Origin: Paenibacillus beijingensis
GTDB lineage: Bacteria; Bacillota; Bacilli; Paenibacillales; Paenibacillaceae
Length of the DNA: 64,000 bases
Assembly: GCF_000961095.1 (NCBI RefSeq)
Contig: NZ_CP011058.1
Span: 1,641,001 to 1,705,000, forward strand
Direction: 5' to 3'
In this document: in pieces, positions 26,392 to 35,826 of the stretch
How the letters are laid out: each line of letters starts with the position of its first letter
Numbering within the stretch: position 1 is the stretch's first letter
Notes under the pieces: generated by a model
Databases searched by the model: none
Seen by the model: the letters and a program-made list of their open reading frames with translations, nothing else
Told to the model about the DNA's origin: nothing
Position numbers and translations under genes: made by a program

Positions 26392-27786
26392 CTACGAAAT
26401 CACGCCGGTCATCTTCTCCGGCCGCACGTACTGGTCAAACTGCGCCTCGGTCAGCAGCCCGCTGCGGACGGCGCTTTCCTTCAGCGTCAGCCCTTCCTTG
26501 TGGGCCTGCTTGGCGATTTTCGCCGCATTCTCGTACCCGATATGCGGGTTGAGCGCCGTCACAAGCATAAGCGACTGCTCCAGGTTGCGCCGGATCGTCT
26601 CGCGATTCGGCTCAATGCCGACCGCGCAGTGCTCGTTGAACGACAGCATCGCGTCCGCCAGCAGCACGACCGACTGCAGGAAGTTGTAAATAATGACCGG
26701 CTTGTACACGTTCAGCTCAAAATTGCCCTGGCTGGCGGCAAATCCGATCGCCGCGTCGTTGCCCATCACCTGGCAGGCGACCATCGTCAACGCTTCGCAC
26801 TGCGTCGGATTGACTTTGCCAGGCATAATCGAGCTGCCCGGCTCGTTCTCCGGAATCGTCAGCTCGCCGATGCCGCAGCGCGGACCGCTCGCCAGCCAGC
26901 GGACGTCGTTGGCGATCTTCATCAGGTCCGCCGCCAAGCCTTTGACCGCGCCATGCACCCACACCAGCTGATCGTGGCTGGTGAGCGCGTGGAACTTGTT
27001 CGGCGCCGTCTCGAAGCGGGTGCCCGTCAGCGCCGTCACCTCCTCCGCCACGGCGGCCGCGAAGCCGGGATGCGCGTTAATGCCGGTGCCGACCGCCGTT
27101 CCGCCCAGCGCCAGCTCGCGGATCGCCTCGACGCTGCTGCCAATCATAGACGCCGACTTCGCGAGCATAGCCTCCCAACCGCTGATTTCCTGCCCAAGCG
27201 TAATCGGGGTGGCATCCTGCAAATGCGTGCGTCCGATTTTCACAATATCCGCGAACGCTTTGCTCTTCTCGCCCAATGTCGTTTGAAGTGTCTTCAGCGC
27301 CGGCAGCAGCCGCTTCTCGACTTCCAGCACGGCCGCGATATGCATCGCCGCCGGGAAAGTGTCGTTGGAGCTTTGCGAACGGTTCACGTCATCGTTCGGA
27401 TGAATGCGGTGCGACTGCCCTTTACCCTGCTCCTCGAGCAGCTGGTTGGCGCGGCTAGCGATAACTTCGTTGACGTTCATGTTCGTCTGCGTGCCGCTTC
27501 CCGTCTGCCAGACGACGAGCGGGAACTGGTCGTCCCAGCGCCCCGCCACTATTTCGTCCGCCGCGCTCTCGATCGCCTCCGCCTTTGTCTTATCCAGCAC
27601 GCCGAGCCTTGCGTTGGCGCGGGCGGCCGCTTTTTTCACCACCGCCATCGCATGAACGGCCGCAAGCGGCATCCGCTCCCAGCCGATCCGGAAATTTTCG
27701 CGGCTGCGCTGCGTCTGCGCGCCCCATAATTTGTCCGCCGGTACGCGGATTTCGCCCATCGTATCCTTTTCGATCCGGTATTCCAT
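26392..27786 (-). CDS. fumC: Class II fumarate hydratase
   Basis: 464 residues, full length. Interconverts fumarate and malate in the TCA cycle without an iron-sulfur cluster. Seen: TGSGTQTNMNVNEV, GRTHLQDATPITLGQE, and the catalytic-serine loop GSSIMPGKVNPTQCE. Ribosome binding site AAGGAGGG upstream. Stands alone; ~750 bp of repeat-containing intergenic DNA lies upstream. Confidence 0.96.
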   Translation of the reverse strand: MEYRIEKDTMGEIRVPADKLWGAQTQRSRENFRIGWERMPLAAVHAMAVVKKAAARANARLGVLDKTKAEAIESAADEIVAGRWDDQFPLVVWQTGSGTQTNMNVNEVIASRANQLLEEQGKGQSHRIHPNDDVNRSQSSNDTFPAAMHIAAVLEVEKRLLPALKTLQTTLGEKSKAFADIVKIGRTHLQDATPITLGQEISGWEAMLAKSASMIGSSVEAIRELALGGTAVGTGINAHPGFAAAVAEEVTALTGTRFETAPNKFHALTSHDQLVWVHGAVKGLAADLMKIANDVRWLASGPRCGIGELTIPENEPGSSIMPGKVNPTQCEALTMVACQVMGNDAAIGFAASQGNFELNVYKPVIIYNFLQSVVLLADAMLSFNEHCAVGIEPNRETIRRNLEQSLMLVTALNPHIGYENAAKIAKQAHKEGLTLKESAVRSGLLTEAQFDQYVRPEKMTGVIS

Positions 27787-28029
27787 GAACGGTACACCCT
27801 CCTTGGCTTCATTCGTACTTTCACCGCACAGGCGTTAATGCAAGCCGTTTCAGCCGGACAAAGATGTATTCGCTCGGGCAGGATTTCCGCCTGTATCGTT
27901 TACGAAGTTAACATTTCACGCCGCAGATCTTTCTTGCCGGAAAATATTGCTCACCTAAAAAAAATGCGCATAAAATTTTCTCACGAAAACAGAAAAAAAA
28001 ACCGCCTTCATAACGAGCGCTGCGGATCA

Positions 28030-28375
28030 TAAAGAAAAAGAAGCCGGAACAAAAATAAGCATCCTGCATGAGGCAAAATGCCTTGCTGCGCCGGTTCGAT
28101 TCGTTCCGGATGAGGGAGTCGATGGATGCCGGGTTATTTTCTAACGGCTGCCACAGCCTCTAATTTAATGAAAATGACCCCTTTAAAATTCTAACGGAGC
28201 TGAGCGCAGCTATTGTATGCAAGAATAGTCCTGTTTCAACGAAAACGATCAGATAAGGTCTCTCACAACCGTTAAGATTGTGCAAAAGGGCATTTTGAGC
28301 ATCATAACGTCTTTGCAAGCCGTTATCCACAATTCTTAGATTCGCATAATTTCCTAAGCAAACAAGAAATGCTCT
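28030..28375 (+). repeat. Long intergenic repeat R, copy 1
   Basis: Shares nearly its whole length with 51100-51655. The core is bounded by TAACGGCT (28142) and AGCCGTTA (ending 28325) with a nested CTAACGG (28191) and CCGTTA (28269). Contains conserved blocks AGATAAGGTCTCTCACAACC and GGGCATTTTGAGCA. No reading frame is conserved between the copies. Between fumC (27786) and this copy (27787-28029) I see nothing else. Confidence 0.8.
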
Positions 28376-28533
28376 GCAGCTTCATTTTCTCACTTGCGCG
28401 CGGCGCCCGTCAACAATGGAGGGCTATTTAAAACCCAACAATTCCCAGCATCTGAAACCAGAGCAGCATCATTTCTGCAGCCAAATCAGCAGCATTCCCC
28501 GAACGCCTGTACGCTCTACCGCTCCCCCATGCA

Positions 28534-29400
28534 TCACTGTGTCGGCACAGAAAAGCCGTATTTCCGAAAGACATCAAGCGATTCCTCCGATTGCAAATAC
28601 TGATAAAAAGCGGCGGCAGCGTCACGGTTCTTCGTCGCTTTGACGATGCCGGCCGGGTATACGATCGGCTTGTACAGGGAAGGAGCGACGGCAAAAGCGA
28701 TTTTCGCCTTGTCTGTCGCAAGGGCGTCGGTGCGGTAAACGAACCCGGCGTCGGCGTTGCCGGTCTCGACGTAGCTCAGCACTTGGCGCACATCTTTCGC
28801 CTGCACCGTCTTCAACTGCAGCTTGTCCCACAGGTTGGCGGCGGTAAGCGCGTCGCGGGCGTAGCTGCCGGCGGGTACGCTTTCCGGAATGCCGACGGCA
28901 ACCTTGCTTACGGCGGGATTTTGCAAGTCCTCCAGCTTCGTTATGCCGCTTCCCTCGGCCGGGACGACCACAACGAGCTCTCCGGCCAGCAGATTCGTCT
29001 GCTCGGCGGCGTCAACAAGCCCTTCATCGACGAGACTCTTCATATTTTTGGACGAGGCGGACAAGAACAGATCGGCGGGTGCGCCCTGTGAAATCTGTTT
29101 CTGCAGCGTGCCGGAAGCGCCGAAATTAAAGACCAGCTTCACATCCGGATGAGATGCCTCGTAAGCGGCCTTAATCTCATTCAGCGCATCGGTGAGGCTG
29201 GCCGCCGCCGAGACGGTCAGTTCCGCGGCCGCACCCGCGTCAGCCGCGCCTTCGCCGGTTCCGCTCTGCGTCCGATCGGGTGCGGCGGAGCCGTTATCCT
29301 TTGAAGCGCTGCCCCCTGCTCCGCAGCCTGAAGCTGCCATAACGACAAGCAGTACGAGCAGGCTGATCCAGCCTGTTTTCACTATCACATTCACTTTCAT
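28534..29400 (-). CDS. modA: Molybdate ABC transporter substrate-binding protein, orphan
   Basis: 288 residues from the ATG at 29400; a GTG at 29406 lies 8 nt from AGGAGG and is equally possible. Seen: lipoprotein signal with lipobox ASGC, then the ModA pattern LTVSAAASLTDALNEIKAAYE, FNFGASGTLQKQISQGAPADLFLSAS and the C-terminal FYQYLQSEESLDVFRKYGF. It normally feeds ModB/ModC; neither gene is adjacent, so the permease must be elsewhere or lost. A palindrome overlaps its promoter. Confidence 0.92.
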   Translation of the reverse strand: MKVNVIVKTGWISLLVLLVVMAASGCGAGGSASKDNGSAAPDRTQSGTGEGAADAGAAAELTVSAAASLTDALNEIKAAYEASHPDVKLVFNFGASGTLQKQISQGAPADLFLSASSKNMKSLVDEGLVDAAEQTNLLAGELVVVVPAEGSGITKLEDLQNPAVSKVAVGIPESVPAGSYARDALTAANLWDKLQLKTVQAKDVRQVLSYVETGNADAGFVYRTDALATDKAKIAFAVAPSLYKPIVYPAGIVKATKNRDAAAAFYQYLQSEESLDVFRKYGFSVPTQ

Positions 29401-29462
29401 TTTCACTCCAATAGCCTCCTGTTCATACTTCGATGCCGTCCGCAATATCAACTGGATTTAAC

Positions 29463-29513
29463 TAAACATGTTTAATTGTAACAAAATATAATACACTGAA
29501 TTGAACTTGTAAA
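29463..29513 (-). promoter_or_regulatory. modA promoter with palindromic operator
   Basis: Minus strand: -35 TTTACA (29513-29508), 17-nt spacer, -10 TATATT (29490-29485). Directly downstream, over the expected start of transcription, lies a perfect 12-bp palindrome TAAACATGTTTA (29463-29474). Position suggests a repressor site; the regulator is unknown. Confidence 0.6.
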
Positions 29514-29620
29514 ATACGAAAATAAAATAGCGAACATTCGTTTGCTATATGTCCCGTTCTGAACTATACTGACATCACCAAAGCAATCGATCACGATACG
29601 AGAAAGGCGAACGGAATCAT

Positions 29621-30400
29621 ATGAAAGGATCTTCCCATCTCATAACCGGCACCGGCGTCTCGCTCGCCTGTGCCGCTCTGCTGCATACCCCGCTTACTCC
29701 CGCAGCAGCCGCTGCGGCCGTTATCGGCAGCCTGCTGCCGGACATCGACGAGCCGGGCGCGCTGCTTCTCAGCCGTTCGCTGCCGAAGCCGGCGCTGCGG
29801 CTGCTCAAAGCGGTGCTGCTTATTGCCGCAGCCGCGGTCTGCTGGCTCGCCCGCCCGTACGCGCCGTGGAACTGGGCCGGGTGCGCGCTGCTCGCCCTGT
29901 CGGTGTTTGCCACCGACCGGAAGCTGCGGCAGGCGCTCATGCTGCTGATCGCCGCCGCGCTGATCACCGCCGGACTAATCGGCATTCCATGGTTCGTGCT
30001 GCAAGGCGGCTTTCCGCAATATATGCTGCTGCCGGGGGAGCCGCTCGCGGCCGTCATCGGAGGGGTGCTCGGCCTCTGCGCACTGCTGCCGCATCGGGGA
30101 TTTACGCATACGCTGTATGCAACTGCAATCTGGACCGGGCTGCTGTATTGGATCGCGCCGGCGGAGCCTGCCGTTTGGCAGGCCGGCGGCATCGCCTACC
30201 TGCTCCACCTGCTCACCGACGCTTTGACCCAGCGGGGAATCCGCCCTTTGCCGCCGCTTGAATGGAAGCTGTGCATCCCGCTCATGCGGACCGGCAAATT
30301 CAGCGCAGCCGTATTCGAAACGCTGTTTATCGGCATGACGTTTGTGCTCGTATGGATCGTGTTTGTGCAGATGGGCGGTTGGAGGCTGTGGATAGGGTAA
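29621..30400 (+). CDS. YdjM-like membrane-bound metal-dependent hydrolase (DUF457)
   Basis: 259 residues, about 6 membrane segments. Seen: HLITGTGVSL at the N-terminus, GSLLPDIDEPGALL, LLPHRGFTHTLYA and HLLTDALTQRGIRPL; the His and Asp residues in these blocks are the family's putative metal ligands. Homologues are inner-membrane proteins of unknown substrate. AGAAAGGCG precedes the ATG. Divergent from modA. Confidence 0.85.
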   Translation: MKGSSHLITGTGVSLACAALLHTPLTPAAAAAAVIGSLLPDIDEPGALLLSRSLPKPALRLLKAVLLIAAAAVCWLARPYAPWNWAGCALLALSVFATDRKLRQALMLLIAAALITAGLIGIPWFVLQGGFPQYMLLPGEPLAAVIGGVLGLCALLPHRGFTHTLYATAIWTGLLYWIAPAEPAVWQAGGIAYLLHLLTDALTQRGIRPLPPLEWKLCIPLMRTGKFSAAVFETLFIGMTFVLVWIVFVQMGGWRLWIG

Positions 30401-30428
30401 AGCTGCAAAACGAAGTATGGATTGCGCC

Positions 30429-30529
30429 TGTGGGTAATGTGAATAACTTCTGTGGACAATGTGTATAAAATCCGGTTTATCCCCTGTTAGAGCGGCTGTG
30501 GACCTTTTAAAACGCTAATGTTATCCACA
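30429..30529. promoter_or_regulatory. DnaA-box cluster between convergent genes
   Basis: Four 9-mers in one orientation, read on the minus strand: TTACCCACA (30437-30429), TTATTCACA (30446-30438), TTGTCCACA (30459-30451) and TTATACACA (30468-30460). They come as two abutting pairs 4 bp apart. A perfect TTATCCACA follows on the plus strand at 30521-30529, with a weaker TTATCCCCT at 30477. There is no dnaA, dnaN or AT-rich unwinding element, so this is not oriC as seen here. Confidence 0.65.
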
Positions 30530-30581
30530 ACTTTGGCTGCTGCGGTTGAGAACCGGACCAGCGGCTAACGGAGGCTTCCGC

Positions 30582-31328
30582 CTATAATGCGGTTAAAATA
30601 ACGGGTCCGGCGGCGGTGACGGCTACCGTATGCTCGAACTGCGCCGACCATGAGCCGTCTCTCGTCTGGGCGGTCCAGCCGTCGCTGCCGATCCACACTT
30701 CCGGTCTGCCGATCGTCAGAATCGGTTCAATCGTCAGCACCGTTCCGTCCCGCAGCATTCCCCCGCTGCCCGCCCGCGCCACATGGCTTACTTCCGGCGG
30801 CTCGTGAATGTCACGGCCGATCCCGTGACCGACGAAGCTGGGCACGACTGCGAAGCCGCTGCTCTCCGCATGCTGCCGAACCGCTTGGCCGATATCGCCG
30901 ATCCGCCTGCCGGGAAGCGCCTGCTGGATGCCCCGGAACAGCGCCTGTTTCGCCGTCTTCAGCAAATATTCCACCTGCGGGCTTCCTTTGCCGATCGTAT
31001 AGGTCCATGCGGAGTCCGCTTTCCAGCCGTCCACATCGGCTACCATATCGATCGTGACGATATCCCCCTGCTGGAGCGGAACGGTATCCGGAAACCCATG
31101 GCAGACGATTTCGTTAACCGATGCGCAGGTTGCGAACGGATAGCCCCGGTACCCTTTCTGGGCGGGACGGGCTCCGCGCTCGACCATCATCCGCTCGACA
31201 AAACGGTCGATTTCAAGCGTCGTCACTCCCGGAGCGATGCGGCGCGCGATGGCTTGATGACACTCGGCCACAACTCGCCCCGCTTTTCGGATGCAGCCGA
31301 TCTCCTCCTCCGTTTTCAACTCCGTCAT
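30582..31328 (-). CDS. map: Methionine aminopeptidase, type I
   Basis: 248 residues. Removes N-terminal Met from nascent proteins. Metal ligands visible: Asp in DIVTIDMVAD, Asp in WKADSAWTY, His in FVGHGIGRDIHEPP, Glu in TIEPIL and Glu in QFEHTVAV. It is away from the ribosomal-protein/adk/infA cluster where the essential copy usually sits, so this is probably a second, map2-like paralogue. Confidence 0.93.
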   Translation of the reverse strand: MTELKTEEEIGCIRKAGRVVAECHQAIARRIAPGVTTLEIDRFVERMMVERGARPAQKGYRGYPFATCASVNEIVCHGFPDTVPLQQGDIVTIDMVADVDGWKADSAWTYTIGKGSPQVEYLLKTAKQALFRGIQQALPGRRIGDIGQAVRQHAESSGFAVVPSFVGHGIGRDIHEPPEVSHVARAGSGGMLRDGTVLTIEPILTIGRPEVWIGSDGWTAQTRDGSWSAQFEHTVAVTAAGPVILTAL

Positions 31329-31512
31329 TAACCTGCCCCCTTTTTCACAATCCTCCTCCTACTTTATTCCTCCTGAATGTCCTTCATTCCATCGGACGCG
31401 GCGGCAAATCGTCATCAAGTTAGTGACGGCAGCTGGCAGCCGATAATCCTATGCCCCTACCCCGCTCCACAGGCGGCAAACGGCAATGGCCGCAACCGAT
31501 AAACGGACGAAA

Positions 31513-31560
31513 AAAAAGCCCTGCCCGCGAGGGAGCCTTGGGTGGCTCCGGTTCGCAAGC
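31513..31560 (-). terminator. Probable terminator after the 62-residue gene
   Basis: On the minus strand GGAGCC-ACCCAA-GGCTCC and a larger GCC.CCC/GGG.GGC pairing are followed by GGGC and T8. The rest of 31329-31598 holds nothing I can name. Confidence 0.5.
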
Positions 31561-31598
31561 AAGACTTGTATGGCCTGTTCGAAAAGTAAGGAAAAAGG

Positions 31599-31787
31599 TC
31601 AGCCCACCGATGAGTTGAGCCTTCCGAGCTCGTGCTCGACCAAAACGGTCAGTTCGTCTTCGTATCCCCCCGTAATCCGGTATTTGCGGATGTATTCCTT
31701 GACGAATTTGCGCGGATCTTTCGGCTGAAAAATTCTCGTAAGTTCTTTAAGGCTTTCCTTGACTTCATTTTGGCTGTGCTTCGCCAT
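31599..31787 (-). CDS. Small conserved-looking protein, unknown
   Basis: 62 residues, charged and helical (KESLKELTRIFQPKDPRKFVKEYIRKYRI), no signal or membrane segment. Strong AAGGAGGAG site 7 nt before the ATG and an extended -10 (TGGTATAAT, 31929-31922) upstream. I do not recognise a family. Confidence 0.6.
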   Translation of the reverse strand: MAKHSQNEVKESLKELTRIFQPKDPRKFVKEYIRKYRITGGYEDELTVLVEHELGRLNSSVG

Positions 31788-32150
31788 GAAATCTCCTCCT
31801 TAGACGTTGGATGGTCGTCCTAAACAGTTATGACGAGAACGTATACGGCAACTAGCCGCCTCTACCCCCTTCGGTGCAGGCACTCCATGGACAAATTCAC
31901 AATAATCTTACTTTTCACATTATTATACCACTTCATGCACAACAATGAAAAGAGAATGCATTTTTTACTGCATTTTAATACTCTTTATCCTGAAAATGAA
32001 ACATATCTGCACAGTAATAAATGAGTTGGTGGCCGCTCACCTCCCCTGTCTGCGCTTTACGATAAAGGCGGCGTGCTGCCCGCTTCCCTTCCGCGCTTTA
32101 CCGTTTCATCTTATGCGCCGCTTTCGGCAATATTGCCGCAGCTCCCGGGG
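31788..32150. other. Intergenic stretch with a minus-strand promoter
   Basis: An extended -10, TG-G-TATAAT, on the minus strand (31929-31922) probably serves the 62-residue gene. The remainder (31940-32150) shows no gene. Confidence 0.4.
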
Positions 32151-32195
32151 AAAAACAAACGGCGCCCCGCTCGTTATTGAAGCGCGGACGCCGTT
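32151..32195 (-). terminator. Terminator of the CheB-CheR-kinase gene
   Basis: On the minus strand AACGGCG.CCGCGC pairs with GCGGGGCGCCGTT and is followed by TGTTTTT; it starts 17 nt after the stop codon at 32212. Confidence 0.7.
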
Positions 32196-32211
32196 ATATC
32201 CATCAAGTCAT

Positions 32212-35200
32212 TTAATGGTGCAGCTGCGGCAGCGACGGCAGACCGACGCTCACCTTCGTTCCTTTGCCCGGCTCGCTCTCGTAAACGAGCTTGCCGTGGT
32301 GGTTCTCGATAATTTTATAACTCATCACAAGCCCAAGACCCGTACCCTTCGATTTCGTGGAGAAGAACGGTTCGCCCAGCTTGGCAAGCTTCTCCGGCGG
32401 AATACCGATTCCCTGGTCCTGCACGGTCGTCCAAATCATGCCGCCTTCATCTTTGCTTACCTTGATCGTAATGGTGCCCCCGCCCGGCATCGCTTCAATG
32501 CCGTTTTTGAGAAGATTAATAAAAACTTGTTTTAATTGATTGGCTACTCCGTGCACATATAAGTACTCTTCCGGCACCGTAAGCTCCAGCTGAACATCGT
32601 TCATAATCGCCTGCGCCTCGATCAGCATGACCACATCCCGCAGCACCGCATCCAGCGCAGTCGGAAGAAAATCCATCGCTTGCGGCTTGGAAAGCACGAG
32701 CAGCTCGCTTACGATCTGCTCGATCCGCTCCAGCTCCATCGCCATGATGGAAATATAGTTGCGCTTATTGTCTTCCTGCATCAGCTTTGTAAACCCTTTC
32801 AGAGCGGTGAGCGGATTGCGTATTTCATGCGCGATTCCCGCTGCCAGCTGCCCGACGGCCGACAGCATTTCCGACTTGCGCAGCAGCTCCTCGGTTTCCT
32901 TGCGTTCGGTTATATTCTCGGAAATTTTCATGTAGTGAATCGTCTCGCCGCGTTTCAGAATCGGCAGCAGCTTCGCCTGCTCCCAATAGGTCTGGCCGTT
33001 GCAGCCGATTCCCGCAAGCTCGCCTTCCCACGAATCCCCGCGGCGCAGCTTGTCCAAAATTTCCGCATACCGGACGCCGGAAGCCTGCCAGTCGTTAAGC
33101 CCCTCCAGCGGCTTGCCGTACATGCTCTCCGCGCTGCAGCCGACCATCTGCAAAAACGTGCTGTTCACGAACACGATGCGCCCTTCCAGATCGGTGATCG
33201 CCACCATGACCGGGCTTTGCTCCATGGCGTTCGAGAGCCGGAGCAGCTCCTCGTTCATTTCCTTCAACTCCGTAATATCGACGAATGTAATAATGATGCC
33301 TTTTGTAAAATGTTCAAGCGTCCGGTAAGGCATCATGCGCATTTTGTACCATTTGCCCGTCTTGCTCTTGATCTCCTTCTCCAACGATCTGAGCAATTTC
33401 AACACCTGGGCGGCATCCTTGATGAAGTCGTTGTACAAAAAGTTGTGCGAGATATGGCTGAACGGCCGGCCGATGTCGACGTCGAGCAGGTTGATTTCTT
33501 TGGTGACGGCCGGTGTGAAGCGGCGGACACAAAACTGCGTGTCGAGGAAAATTGTGCCGATCTTCGTGCTCACCAGAAACAGATCCATATCGTTGTTCAG
33601 TTCGGTTAACTCCTGAATTTTGAACTGGTACTCGGCATTGATCGTCACCAGCTCTTCGTTGACCGCTTGCAGCTCCTCGTTCGTGCTCTGCAGCTCCTCG
33701 TTGGCGGCGATCAGCTCCTCGTTTGTGCTCTGCAGCTCTTCGTTGGACGTCTCCAGCTCCTCAATGGCGGCCTGCAGCCTCTCTTCCGTATCGCGGAGCT
33801 GCTGCTCCAGCCAGAGCATCTGCCGCCGGACGTTTTCGTCCAGATCGGCCTGGGAGAGCTGGTTCTCCTCTTCCTCCCGGACCGGCTCGAACGTAACGAG
33901 CATATATTCGTTGTATGCTTTACCCGAAGAAGAGAACGGCTTGACGAGCACATCGACCACCTCTTCCCCCGACGGTGTTTGCACGAGCCGATTGCGGAAG
34001 CGGACCCGCTTCTCTCCGGCGCGGATTTTGTTCGCAGCGGTCACGATCGATATCGCAAGTCCGGGCTCCATCATTTTATGAATATTCCAGCTCGGCCGTC
34101 CTTCGGCGGGTGACAGATACGGCTGAATTTTGCCCGTCAAATGCCTCACGTCCAAATTCTCGTCCAGAAGGAGCGAAGGAGGCATATGCTCGTTGACAAA
34201 GGTGCTGTACAGCTCGCTGTTTTTCCGGTTCTCCGCGTGCTCCGCCGAAATGCTGAACCTTCGCCGCTCGCGGCCGTCCAGAACGGTCACCCCGCCGGAG
34301 CTTCTGTCAACGGGCAAGGGCGGCGCAGAGACCGATTTGCGCGAAGCTTTATGCCGGAACACATTCCACTTGCTGTTGTAAGGCTCGAACATGTGACTGA
34401 GCTTGCCGATTGTTTCGCTAGGCCCCAGGAATAGAAACCCTGACGAGCTGAGCGCAAAGTGGAACAGGGAAAGCACCTTCAGCTGCATATCCGACTGCAA
34501 ATAAATGAGCATGTTCCGGCATGAAATGAGGTCCAGATTGCTGAACGGCGGATCCTTGGTCAAATTATGGGGCGCGAACACGACGACCCGCCGCAGCTCC
34601 TTCGTCACCTGGTACGTATCTCCCTGGCGGACGAAAAACCGGGTCAGATAATGCTTGTCCACGCTATTTTCAATGCTGAGCGGATATACCCCGTGATTGG
34701 CGTAATCGATCGATTGCTTGTCGACGTCCGTTGCAAAAATGCGCACGGTAAACAGACACGCCAGCTTCTGCTTCTCCAGCTCTTCGATCACCAGCATCGC
34801 CAGCGTGTAAGCTTCTTCTCCCGTGGAGCAGCCGGCCGTCCAAATCCGCAGCTCCGGGTTGCCCTTGCCGTTTAACTTTTGCATAATGAGCTGCGGCAGC
34901 ACTTTCTCTTTGATGATGACGAACGCTTCCGGATCGCGGAAGAAATGGGTGACATGGATAAGCAAATCCTGGCGCAGCGCGGATATCTCGTCCGGATTCT
35001 CGTCTAACCACTCGGAATACGCCTGGATATCCGCCGATCCTGTAATGGCCATCCTTTTTTCGATGCGGCGCAGCAGACTGTTTCTTTTGTAATAGCTGAA
35101 GTCAATGCAGGTATGCGCCCGCACTTTCTCCAATATGCGCGCGATCGCCTCCTCCGTGCGGGGATCGGGCAGTGCGCCGATCGTTCCGACGGCCGAAGCG

Positions 35201-35826
35201 CTCGGAATAAGCGAGCTTGGCAATTTCAGCTTCTGCGCGATCCTCTCCGGCGGCAGCACATAGTCGACATGTCCCGTCTCAATGGCGCTGCGCGGCATGC
35301 CCTCGAACTTGGCGGACTCTTCGTTCTGGGCGAAGACGATCCCCCCGGCCCGCTTGACGGTGGCGATTCCGCGCGAGCCGTCGCTGCCCGTTCCCGACAA
35401 GATGACGGCAATCGCCTGCGCCCCTTGGTCGATGGCAAGCGAATGATAGAAGTGGTCGATCGGAAAATGGATCTCGTCCGGATGCGGATCCGACAGCCAC
35501 AAGCTCCCCGAGCGGACCGTCAACGATTTGCGCGGCGGGATCAAATAAACCGAGTCGCTTTCAATAACCATCCCGTCACGCGCAATATGAATCTCCATCG
35601 TTGTATAGCGGGCCAAAATTTCGTTCATCAAACTTTTATGATCCGGTGACAGGTGTTGAATGACGACAAAGGCTAATCCGGATTCCGTACTCATGTTTTG
35701 GAAAAAGTTTTTCAAGCCGTCAAGCCCTCCCGCCGAAGCTCCGATCCCGACGATCCGGACCGGATTAGAAACCGATTCCTGCCGGTCATTCGTTTCGGAA
35801 ACGGAGCCGGGCTGAATCAGTGTCAT
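32212..35826 (-). CDS. CheB-CheR-PAS hybrid sensor histidine kinase
   Basis: 1204 residues from the ATG at 35826 (GGAGG 8 nt upstream); a longer frame to 36015 has no site. Order seen: CheB methylesterase (about 20-210; GIGASAGG Ser, VVIQHLSPDHK His, LSGTGSDGSRG Asp), CheR methyltransferase (about 225-490; WTAGCSTGEEAYTLAM SAM site), a PAS-like stretch, a coiled coil built of EELxSTNEEL repeats (about 700-750), two PAS domains, then HisKA with AAGIAHEIRNPLTALKG and HATPase_c (NLLKNGIEAM, DQGIGIPPEKL, GTGLGLVMSYKII). The kinase half resembles sporulation kinases KinA-E. No chemotaxis genes are adjacent, so it is likely a signalling protein outside flagellar chemotaxis. Confidence 0.92.
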   Translation of the reverse strand: MTLIQPGSVSETNDRQESVSNPVRIVGIGASAGGLDGLKNFFQNMSTESGLAFVVIQHLSPDHKSLMNEILARYTTMEIHIARDGMVIESDSVYLIPPRKSLTVRSGSLWLSDPHPDEIHFPIDHFYHSLAIDQGAQAIAVILSGTGSDGSRGIATVKRAGGIVFAQNEESAKFEGMPRSAIETGHVDYVLPPERIAQKLKLPSSLIPSASAVGTIGALPDPRTEEAIARILEKVRAHTCIDFSYYKRNSLLRRIEKRMAITGSADIQAYSEWLDENPDEISALRQDLLIHVTHFFRDPEAFVIIKEKVLPQLIMQKLNGKGNPELRIWTAGCSTGEEAYTLAMLVIEELEKQKLACLFTVRIFATDVDKQSIDYANHGVYPLSIENSVDKHYLTRFFVRQGDTYQVTKELRRVVVFAPHNLTKDPPFSNLDLISCRNMLIYLQSDMQLKVLSLFHFALSSSGFLFLGPSETIGKLSHMFEPYNSKWNVFRHKASRKSVSAPPLPVDRSSGGVTVLDGRERRRFSISAEHAENRKNSELYSTFVNEHMPPSLLLDENLDVRHLTGKIQPYLSPAEGRPSWNIHKMMEPGLAISIVTAANKIRAGEKRVRFRNRLVQTPSGEEVVDVLVKPFSSSGKAYNEYMLVTFEPVREEEENQLSQADLDENVRRQMLWLEQQLRDTEERLQAAIEELETSNEELQSTNEELIAANEELQSTNEELQAVNEELVTINAEYQFKIQELTELNNDMDLFLVSTKIGTIFLDTQFCVRRFTPAVTKEINLLDVDIGRPFSHISHNFLYNDFIKDAAQVLKLLRSLEKEIKSKTGKWYKMRMMPYRTLEHFTKGIIITFVDITELKEMNEELLRLSNAMEQSPVMVAITDLEGRIVFVNSTFLQMVGCSAESMYGKPLEGLNDWQASGVRYAEILDKLRRGDSWEGELAGIGCNGQTYWEQAKLLPILKRGETIHYMKISENITERKETEELLRKSEMLSAVGQLAAGIAHEIRNPLTALKGFTKLMQEDNKRNYISIMAMELERIEQIVSELLVLSKPQAMDFLPTALDAVLRDVVMLIEAQAIMNDVQLELTVPEEYLYVHGVANQLKQVFINLLKNGIEAMPGGGTITIKVSKDEGGMIWTTVQDQGIGIPPEKLAKLGEPFFSTKSKGTGLGLVMSYKIIENHHGKLVYESEPGKGTKVSVGLPSLPQLHH

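Noticed and set aside
28323..28331. Perfect TTATCCACA in repeat copy 1 as a replication signal
   Set aside because: A single box without neighbours; it is split by the insertion in copy 2, so it is probably incidental.
30429..30529. Chromosomal origin (oriC) at the DnaA-box cluster
   Set aside because: No dnaA, dnaN, rpmH or gyr genes and no AT-rich unwinding stretch nearby; kept as a DnaA-box cluster only.
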